Part shown: positions 51,601-62,400 of the stretch, piece after piece
Layout of the letters: every line of letters begins with the position of its first letter
Position numbering within the stretch: the first letter of the stretch is position 1
Assembly: GCA_032207245.1 (NCBI GenBank)
Contig: CM063507.1
Span: forward strand, 88,061,109-88,125,108
Length of the DNA: 64,000 bases
Reading direction: 5' to 3'
Origin: Pardosa pseudoannulata
Lineage: Eukaryota; Arthropoda; Arachnida; Araneae; Lycosidae
Notes under the pieces: model-generated
Seen by the model: only the letters and a program-made list of their open reading frames with translations
Database searches by the model: none
Told to the model about the DNA's origin: nothing
Translations under genes and position numbers: made by a program

Positions 51601-54600
51601 CTGACTTTGGAAGTGGAGTATGGCAGCTCCAGTGTGTTCTTGTCCCCCATTGGTGCATGTGATTTTTGACATCAGTACCCAGCCTCTGTTCCACATCTGA
51701 TTTTCTATAACTTGTGAAAATAACAATATATTTTAAATTGTAAGTAAGTTGTATATGCATATTTAATTTTTGAAATTTGTGTGAACCTCTGTTCATATAA
51801 AGCCACAAGTGCCTATTGGATGTATAAAATGAAAGTTAATCTTTCCATAGTAGAAGTAATTTGAAGAAGAGGCAGGTTGTATATCTGCCTTTAATGGTGT
51901 GAAGACCTCTCCCCCCCCCCCTTTGTCCAGAACTAACAACCGGAATCAGCTGATTGGAAGCCTCCTGTTCTGACTGGCTATAATTGCACAGCAACAGAGT
52001 GTGGGATGTTGACAGTTCTGTTGAATAGGTGTTACACCCTGATTGGTTGCTGGTAATGACCCCCAGAGGATTGCCTGAAGAAGCCTCAATCAGGACAGCC
52101 AACGAATGAGATTTCAGCTAAAAAAACTAGATGTAACCTTAGCTGGAGTTTCCAGGTAACTGGAATCGTAACAGACCCCCAGATATAAAAAGCGCAGAAT
52201 TTTTTTACTCTGGGCTTTTCGAGATTTTTTTTACAGAGATGCTTTGACCTTGTGGAGGCTTCTGCAATTTTTGACCAGGGCCAGCCTTTAGTGATTACAT
52301 TCGGGAAACTCGTAAAGTCTGCTCATATAAGGAATGGCAGGGTCTCTGACACCGAACAGGGGATAGATTAGGTTTGCATGGCACCCTGGAAGAGCCTCCC
52401 CGATTTGTGAGATTATTTAATCCTTTTTTTCCCCCGTCTGTGATCGTCGTGATAATTCAGTGCCAGCAAAAATCTTCTTCATTTCAACTTGTTTTGGGAG
52501 AATTAGAATTCCTCTGTACATACCCTGTATTTACTCCAGAAAAAATAAAAGTGGTTTTCCAATTCTATTGTGACAATGCTCCTTCTTCATGATACTTCTC
52601 ACTCAAGAACACTGCAGTCGTCACAACAGAATCGTCTTTGTCATACGATCTTTTGCTTTAGTGTACATTTGTTTGAAATTACTCTCTACATTTCTATTTT
52701 AATGAGCGAAGAATTTGAACATTAACCAGGGAATTAGATTTCACTGAAGGATTTCAGTAAAGGGCAACACGTGAATGGTTTCTGTTGTTTAATGCTTAAA
52801 ATATTTCCCTTTTCTATGATTATATTTCGTAATTCTTTTAGCTTGAACAAGGATTATAGTGGATCAGTCCCTTCGAGTCCAGCACCCTGTTCTCCACCAG
52901 CGTTTGGTGCTCCCACTGTATCTTATCTGTGTTATGGAGAAGCTTTTCAAATTCTCATTTTGAGTCTCAAGCAGGTAAGCTTGAATTCATCTTATAAACA
53001 AATGTATTTTTTTTTAATCTATGAGGAAGTTGCTGTTATTAACCCAAAACAAGCAAGTTTGTAGTAAATACAGAATAGGTTTTTCTTTTTTTAATTGTAC
53101 AACTTTTTACATTAAAACCATTGTAGTGTTTTTTGGGCCTTAATATAAGATGCAGATGTTCACAAAAACATATTTATTCACAAATCACACTATATATACA
53201 TTTTAAGCTTATAATCATTGTTCTAATGTTCTGAAACAAAACTGAGTTCTTGTGTTTTCTATCTGGTGTTGCCAGATACATTACATCTATACTGGTGTAC
53301 ATTTTCATTAATTTAATTTTTACATGAAAATCTTCTATTTTAATGTAATTGCCACTGTTACCTAGGTACCATAATTTTGCACATATAGTCCCCGGTCTGT
53401 GTTTAAAAAGCAAATTTTTTCAGCCCTAGACTATCTGGGTCGTTCATTGCTCAATTCATCAAAATTGGGAGTAGATGAGAAGATAGGTTACTTGAATGGC
53501 TGATGGTCAAATATAAACAAAGGCAAAACTCGCAAGATGCCAAGAAAACATCATATCGTATCGATAATAAACCATGAAAAAAAAAATAAATAAAACCCAT
53601 AAAGCAGAACGAATCAGTAGTAGCAAGTACTGCAATCTTAAATTGTGTCTTCCAGTACAGGAAAATATAGATAGTTACTATTTAGAGCTCTGATTGACAA
53701 CACCAAGTGGATGGGTTCAAGATCGAAAATTAAGGGTAAAAGGTCATTTCTCTTGGAGGACATACAGAGTGTTTTGTTTTCAAAGTTTTGATTTTCAGTA
53801 ATATTGGTCATTCATTATGTCTTTAAAACACTGTCACAGTTTGACTGCTAATTTTAAGCTGAAAATCATTCAGAAGGTTGATGAGAAAGCAGTAAGAAAT
53901 TGACAAAAGCAAAAAGAAACATTAAAAATATGAGAAGCAATCCAATTGTCGTGAAAAAATACAATGGCCTGCATTAAAAGACGATTGACATAGTTGGGTT
54001 CTCAAACAGAGAAGTGTATGCCGCTCAGTTTCTTCCATTAAAATTAGTCTCTGAGGCTATGGCAGAAGAAATGATTTCATATTATAAAGGTGGAATTAAT
54101 GGAGTCTAATCCATACTTTTTGGCACTCTACTGTACTTAGGTTTTTATTCTTAAAATGATTTAATATTGTCATACTAAAATGCATATTTTTGCATGTATA
54201 ATCTGCAGATTATCGAGTGGTGCAGACTATCTGATGATTTATGAAATTTTTTTAATAGAAAATTGCACCCGGGGATAATACGATGGTGTGGACTATTGTG
54301 CGAAATTATGGTACTTATATTGCAGAACCCAGTTTTGTATTTCTTTTAGCAATCTGGGACTTCGCTATGTACTGGCCATATGCAGGTCCCTGTTACCAGC
54401 AGGGCACATAAAGCATTTTCCAAGGGCCTCAAAATTTTTATTCATAACTTATAGTTTTAAAAGCCTTTATAACTTAATCTTAAATCAGAAAATTTGAAAT
54501 TATTTTTTATACTGTGAGATTATTCACAAAACAATCGCCAAATTTGGCGATCTACTGCACCTTTATGGCAACCCTAACTCTTGTGAACTTCTGTGTTTTT

Positions 54601-54821
54601 TTTTCTGTTTTAGTTGTTGTGTTCCTGTGAATGAATAAAGATGTGTTGGTGTAAAGTTGGTCTTCTCTTTCTATTTTCTTTGACTTCCACTGCGCCCCGG
54701 GCTCACATATACAAAATGCATAAAAATGAATTTTATTTTAACAATAGTATTGTGTACACACACAGACATACTTGCAGGAAATAGCACTGATATTCTGTGA
54801 TTTTATATACATATATGTATG

Positions 54822-54865
<44 letters not shown>

Positions 54866-57800
54866 TTGTAATAATCAAAATTATAACACATAGAATATCT
54901 CTAAAATTCTCCATTTTCCCTTCCCATTCTTTCATATCTATTTTCCCAGCCACCAAATATCTTATTTAAAAAAGTGTTCAGTGACTTAAAATTCTTTTAG
55001 CTGTCTCCCAAAGTTAACTCTGAAATAAATGCTGGAGAAGATGTATTTTCTTAGTCTTTAAATAAAACCTTAAATTCTATGTTAGAGTTGCAGTTTCTTA
55101 TGGTGGAGCCACAATTGCAACCTGCTTATTAATAGGCTTCTCGCTACCCAGTAAGCCTGAGCAAGTAAAAATAGTAGGGGCTAAAAAAATTCTTATTTGA
55201 CTGGGTGATGAAATTCTCAATGTTGTATATTTATATATACACCATAACTATGGATATATTAGTACATTTTTAAATTTTGATGATTTTATTACACAGATAA
55301 CATTTGTTATAAATTCAAAATTTATTTTGAGCTGACATATATTTTAAATTTTTCAATAATGTCATGAATAGGACAGTGTATTATTTTCAAGAAATATATA
55401 TTCTGACAGAAGAGAATATTAAAATTGTAAAACTTATTTACTTGTTATATAGCTCTTTTCTTGTATATTTAATTCCTGATAACTAAATAGAAATAGCATG
55501 TTTATTTTAGTCTTTATTAAAAACTTGATCCTTATAGGAAAAAGACTGGACTATTTTAGAGATGATATTCCGAAAATTACCGAAATTATTGCAAAATAAG
55601 ACCTTAATTGTGGAAGGCAATTGTAGCATATCATCATTATGTTCCACTTTATGTTCCATGGTAAGTAAAATCTGCCATAGAATCTTATATTTTAAAAAAT
55701 AGGTGTGATTTTAATGAAATTCATGTAAGAGTTATTGTTTTCAGGTGAGTGATCGAAAAATGTGTCTACCAGAAAGCTTGAAAAATACTCCTCCTCGCCT
55801 GACGCGTACTGATATCCAAGGTTACATCTATCCTTGTGTTTGTGCTTTAACATCTTATCATGCACTTTTGGAATCTTATATGCAGGTATATTCTTCTTTC
55901 GGAATTTGATTCTTCTAATCTTATCTGAGTGTTAGGACCTTGTTTGTGTTGTCTTCTCAAATTATTAGCAATATAATTGCAAAATTTTTAATGCTGTTGG
56001 GATATATTATAAATTTTAATGGTGCATTTTTTAAAGTTTAATTTATTTAAATTTTAAAAATGTATATTTTTAAAGTTTAAAATGCAAAATATTTAAACCA
56101 CTGTGTTTAAAGTATCAGTTTTATGAAACAAATATTTCATAAAGATTTCATGGTTTTACATTTGATAGATAGTAAATGAAAGCAATACCAACTAATAAAC
56201 TTAGTGCCTTGAGAATCACAGATTTAAAAATTTCACTAGTATTTGAAGAACGTTATATTTTGTTCTTTAACCCTTTATTTAAAGGCTTTTAACCAGCTTT
56301 TATTCTGAAATTAATTTTAACTACTTATGAATCTCCAAAATTCAGAACAGAAATAAAAATGGCTGAAAATTAAATTTTTTTTAGTAAATGTATATGAACT
56401 TAATTTATTGTTTTTGGAAAAAAATTTGTTACCTCCCACTCTTAAAAGTGTGAGATAGATAACTAAGTTATCGGTATATATGAAAAAGGTTGTGCGGTGT
56501 GGAAGCTTAAAAATAATGACGGCTAGAGCAAATAATAACTATATAATATTTAATGAAACATACCAGTCTTGGTATCTGTACAAAATAAGGTTGCTACTCA
56601 CAAACCTTCTTAAAAGAAAAAAACATACTTGACAAAAGAAAAACTTGAAATCATGCAGCAGTAAAAAAACAAAAGTCCTACTACGGTAGCTTTAAACATG
56701 GCTTCGCCGATCCATCGGTCTACCTCCTCGGCGGTATGCAGCAGACATCTCCGCTTCACCACGAACTCGATCACAGACACAGACTAGAACTACTTCACTG
56801 GGCGAAAACATTGGCTTTTATATTCGCTGGGTTAACATCTGCAGTGCTGATCTCCACCGTCCGGCGCTCTTGCTCGTCACTCCGCTCAGCATGACGTAAG
56901 CATGCTCGCCATCAACACGTCACGTTCGTATGCTCCTTTCGTGACGCACGATTACTCAGCCTTGTCTTTAAGGTGAGGGATAAGTGAAATATTGATTTTT
57001 AAAATAAGGGAAATTTACAAGTGATCTAATATTTCCTAACAAAATTGTCAACAAGTATTAATAAATTTTTTAACTTCTTTCATGATAGCATTATACAAAT
57101 ATAAAAAAGGCAATAGCCTGATTGAAAATCATCATATTTATTAAAATTTTTAATATTTTTTCAAGAGGAAATCAATAAACTAAGTTGATGAAAATTGTCT
57201 CTAATTAAAAAAACATGCTTTTAAATTTACTTGATAATTTGATAAGTTTCTTGGTAGACTATATAGAAGATTCTGTGCAGGAAAAATTGACTTACTGATG
57301 GTTTTCTGTCTCCATCATCCAGAGCTTATTGTTAAAACCACGATTGTGTGGTCAAGGAATATATTAAATTTTCCTGTTTCTAAAGTAGTTTCTGGATGAC
57401 AACCTTGAGATGAATTGAAATAACTTACCATGAATATTTAGAAACGAATTTATTTGCTAAGTATACTTCTCACAACTTTAGAAGCTGTTAAAAATGGAAA
57501 CACCATCAAAGTAATATAGTTTTTGCACAAAGGTTCAGTTTAATTTGCAAGGGAGTTTGGGACCAATTCTAGGTTCTCTTTAAAAACTCTTTTAAGAGCT
57601 TGTCTGTACTTAGCACTATGTATAATACATTTTCTTTGACCATATCCGAGGTGTATCCAGAAAGTAAGTTTCCCTATTTAAAAGAAAAAAAAAGAACTCT
57701 CACTTTCATGGACATATTCATTGGCAACAAGTACGGCCATGTTTCAGCTATTTTTCAACCTAGCCACCACCAGAATGGAGACACTGGTCGTATTGTGGGA

Positions 57801-59454
57801 TCCACTTTTGTATCCCTCTGACATAGAACTCTGCCGTCCGTGAATGGAACCAGCCTTTCTGTCTAAGAACACTGTGCACATCCCTTTCTGTACCGACAGC
57901 TTTTGTTTCAATTTTTTCCTGACCGAAGATCCACTATGATGCCAATGCATTGACTGCTGCTTGGTTTCTAGGATAAAGTGTGAAATCAGTCTCATTGCCC
58001 ATGACAATCCTGCCGAGGAACTTGTCGGGATACCATAGCAGAAATGTGATTGCTGCTCCTAAGCATTGAATTTTGTGTTCGAGTGTCCGTTTGGGCTCAT
58101 AGACCTGGTAGAGCTAACGATGAATTTCAATGGGTGCAATGCTTTGTGCATTCGAAATCACTGACCGAACCTTGCAGGCAGCGGGAGAAGGAATTAGTTT
58201 ACATATCAGACCACTGCTATCCTGCTACTGGCACAAATCGAGACTTGTCCAGCTAGCTGGCATATGAATAATATGTCATAGACCTGTTATGCACGTGCAA
58301 TTGACATGGCTAATGATGTTTACTATAAAGGGGAAAGCATCAGGAAACTTACTCTCTGGTTGCACCTCGTACTCACACTGAGAATTGAAAAGATATGTTT
58401 AAAATCTGTCCTTTAGTAAAAGTATCTCCTTCACAAAATTTCGTATCGTACAATTAAAGGTTTGTTTTGAGAAACGACCCTTCAAAACTTAAAAACAAAT
58501 TAAAAAAAGAATTCTTTTTCCCCCCCTTCAATCAATTAAACACGTTCATTTGTGGTGTGTAGTAATGTGTTGGCATTGTTGGATGTCCCCACTGGTCTTT
58601 CTTTTTAAACTTAAATGTATTTAAATTCCTGCTTCTCAATAAAAACTTCTAATTAAAGATTAAGGAGAAATTTTAGTGTTTTGTCTTATATAATTTGTTT
58701 AATATTCTTTTGGAGTTTTCAAATAGAATTGTGATAGCTAAAAAGGGTTTTTATTACATAGCAGAATTTAATTTAAATCTTTTCTTTACAAAAATAAAGA
58801 AAATTCACATTTTTTTAATCGCAAATTGGGATTCAAAATAAAAACTTAGATTGACCTCTGATCATTATGATTTTTGATAGATTTAATGCATTGTTAAGTC
58901 CTCATTTTGCTTTCATAATTCTTCTTAATTTGCAGTTTAATATTAAACTCTTAGTTTTAATTTGTTTGTTATTTGTTGTTTTACTTTGACTCCTTGAATG
59001 TTATGAATATTTATCCTTTAGCGTATACTGATTCGGTGTCTCCAGTCTGGGTTAGTATCAAGAAGTGCGAAACTGTGCATTGATGGTTTGATGCTTTGCT
59101 CTCTGGAAATGCAGAATTCGATGATAAAACTATTACCAGATGTATTGCTCAAACTGTCTAAAATATCTGCTACAGTGGGTGTGGCAGTGTCAGTTTTGGA
59201 ATTTCTCTCAAGTGAGTTATATTGTGTCATTCCAAGAGACAGTTTCCTTGTACAATGCTTCTTGTGGTCTGTGTTAGATATAAAGCAAAAGAAATAAATT
59301 TAGCTTTATTGTGAAAAAAAATGAGGTCTAAGATAGGATTTAAATACTCTTTACTAAGAAATAGAAGGTTGTTGCCTGAAAAATAGAATGCATATATTTC
59401 AACCTGATACCTAGATATGTGTTGTAATTGGACATATATTCGTGCTTGAAGGAA

Positions 59455-59491
<37 letters not shown>

Positions 59492-62400
59492 ATAGAATTT
59501 TTTATATCAAAAAGAAAAGAGAGAAGTTAAACCATTTTAAATCTGTTATCTGTGGTAGATTAACTGTCTTCATAAATATAGAGAAAAGTGTACTAACAGT
59601 ATTCACTAGATTAAATGTGGCTGCTTGAGAAGTATTCATTTCAAAAGCAGACCTAAAGTGAAGTTTATAGAGGTCACTTGATTTCTTTTGACAGCATTAA
59701 ATGAATAATTTTCTTTGTACATGAATTTATTTTGTATTATTTAACTTTATTTTGATTCTCGCTTATCTTTAGATCTCATTCGATTGCCTCAGCTCTATGT
59801 AAGTTTTGTTGAAGATCAATACATGAGTATATTTGCTATTGCTCTTCCTTATACTAACCCATTCAAGTAAGTATCCTTTCTGAAAAAAATTCTACTTATT
59901 TAGTAAAAATTAAAGTTTGATTTCTTTTATCTACCATATATTTCTGAATATAGGCACGTACATGTTAACAGGGCAATTATTCTTTATATATAAGCCAAAA
60001 CGGTGGGGGGAAAATTTTCTATCCTTCAAATGTGTTGGCAAGAAAGTAAAATGGGTGAAATATTTTTTAATCAAATTATTCTAAAGTAAAGCACTAGACA
60101 ATTGTTTTCCAAACTATTTCTGTTGCAGTATCGAATTTAAGTACTGTGAAACCTCTCTGAGCAGCCACCTCTCCTTACTGAGAATATTTGGCCGCTCTGA
60201 AGGGTATTATTTACTATAAGATAATTACTATAATGCGTAATATAAACAAGTCTGACCTATATTCCTTATGTAAATGAAATTTAAAACTTATCTAAAGAGA
60301 AAATAGTACTGTATTTCATGCTTCTTTACATTTTTTCAACCTTTTCAGAGGGGCTGGGACAGCATGTGTCCCACAAATGCATTAGTTCTTCAGAGAGCCT
60401 CTCTCAAAAGGCTACAATTTGTTTCTGTTTATTCTGTAGTCTTCATACTCATTCAAAATCATTTTCTTTAATGACTTTGTTGATTTCCGTTTATGGCTTG
60501 TGACTCCATATTTATGGTATACATGTTTATGTATGGCTCTCTGATACTTTCATTATTTTATTGACAATTTGGTTTTTTCTCAAATGTTGGCTGCTCAAGA
60601 GAAATCCCTCAGTTGCACGATTCTTGGATAGGGTGATCTTTTTACTACCTGTTTGTTTCTTGGCAAAATGACTTTTGGATGCTAAGATTTGACCAGTTCA
60701 TTCTTTACTTTACTCAGGAAACTGGTATATAGGATGCTTACCACTAGGCAAACTGGAGGATTTTGTTGTTTTTCCCCCATGTCGTAAAGCAAAGTAATAT
60801 GGATTTTTCTCCATGGTATTCTTAGAATAATGCTAAGTACAGCAATGTGGCACACAAAGTTTGTTTTCTTTGGTGTGAATGTGCAGTACAGTGGACTCCA
60901 CTTATGGGGATCAGTTTGGGATACCGTGATTTTGATAAGAATAACCAATTGATATAAATAAACGATATGCAAAATGAGATAAATTTACCCCTGCCTTTAA
61001 TTCACACATACTAAATTTCAAAATAAAATGAAAACACACACCTTATATTTATGTACTGTATATTATCCTTTGAAACATAAAAATTGTATACATAATTAAA
61101 AAAACTGATTGACTGACTACCATTTTTTCTATGAAGCTCATTGATAAATTGGTCGTAATCATAATGATTTCTTACAGTCATTGGAGAGCTGTTGTACTCC
61201 CTGTTTCAACTCTTTCAATGCAGTTCAGAGGCTGAGAAATGTTTGACTGTGCTGCAGCATTAAAATCATTTCACTTTCTGGCTTTCCTATCGACAAGCTG
61301 CATGTAGAATTAGAATTAGGGTGGGCCAGTCCACAAGGGCACCAGCACTGCGGCCCAAGGCCTATTGTACTGAAAGCTGCATGTAAGAGAGCAATGCATA
61401 AAATGGGAATATGCTCCTTCTCAGTTTCGATAAGAATGGGTTGCCTTCTGCCTATCTGACAACTACTGACCACCAGCAGGGTGTGTGTGTTTTTGGAAAA
61501 TTTCAGGAACTAGTAATTCCCCACTCCTTTGATCATTTTCCATTTCCCTAGGGGGAAGAGGTTGGAATTTTCGAGAATTCTCCAACAGCAAAGGGAAAGA
61601 AAAGAATGGGTTCCTTCTTAATGCATTGGGAATATTCCTTTGCCAGTTAAAATGAGGTTCAAAAAAGGATCCTATGAACCGATGTCACAATCTCATAACC
61701 CGATCATTTTAACATACAATTAAATTGAGAAATCAGGACCCAGTGATTTCGATAACAGCAAGTGATTGATAGTATTAACTGCGATCCCATTAAGCAGAGT
61801 TCTCTGTATATATTTTAAGTTTTAATCTTGTATGGTATGAGATGCATATTGTAGTAGTATTTGTCTTTTGCAGGTTCAATCAATACATTGTTGCATTAGC
61901 TCATCATGTGATTGCCATGTGGTTTCTCAAGTGCCGTATCCCTTTCAGGAAAGATTTTGCTAAATTTATCTCCAAAGTAAGGGCTTTCAAATGAGAATAA
62001 CATAAATTTTGGATATATGTTTTTTTTTAAAAAAAACAATCTATAGGTTATTTTTCTTTAATTTTCCATATTGTAAGCTGTGTAATGTCAAAATATTTTT
62101 GTGATCTAAACACTTGTTGCAATGGCGACGTGGACAAAAATAAAAATAGTCTGCTGACACTATTGCTAGGTGGCATTCAGGTAGTGGTAGAAGTATTTAA
62201 AACTGTTTCACTGGAGTGTCAGGCAGTAGTTGGCAAGATTAAAAGCTCTGTGTAGTTTTATCTGTAATATTTTTTAATATAATACACTAAGTGATTAATC
62301 AAAAATCTTCTTAGCCCCAAAGTAATTTTAAAAGTATATAATAAACTAATATATTACATTAAATTGAAGCTAATTATGATTTTTGACCAATGAACTAAAC

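Noticed and set aside
52160..52640. Solo LTR bounded by AATCG repeats (52164 and 52629)
   Set aside because: The ends would not be TG...CA and the TATA box would lie only about 20 bases from the start.
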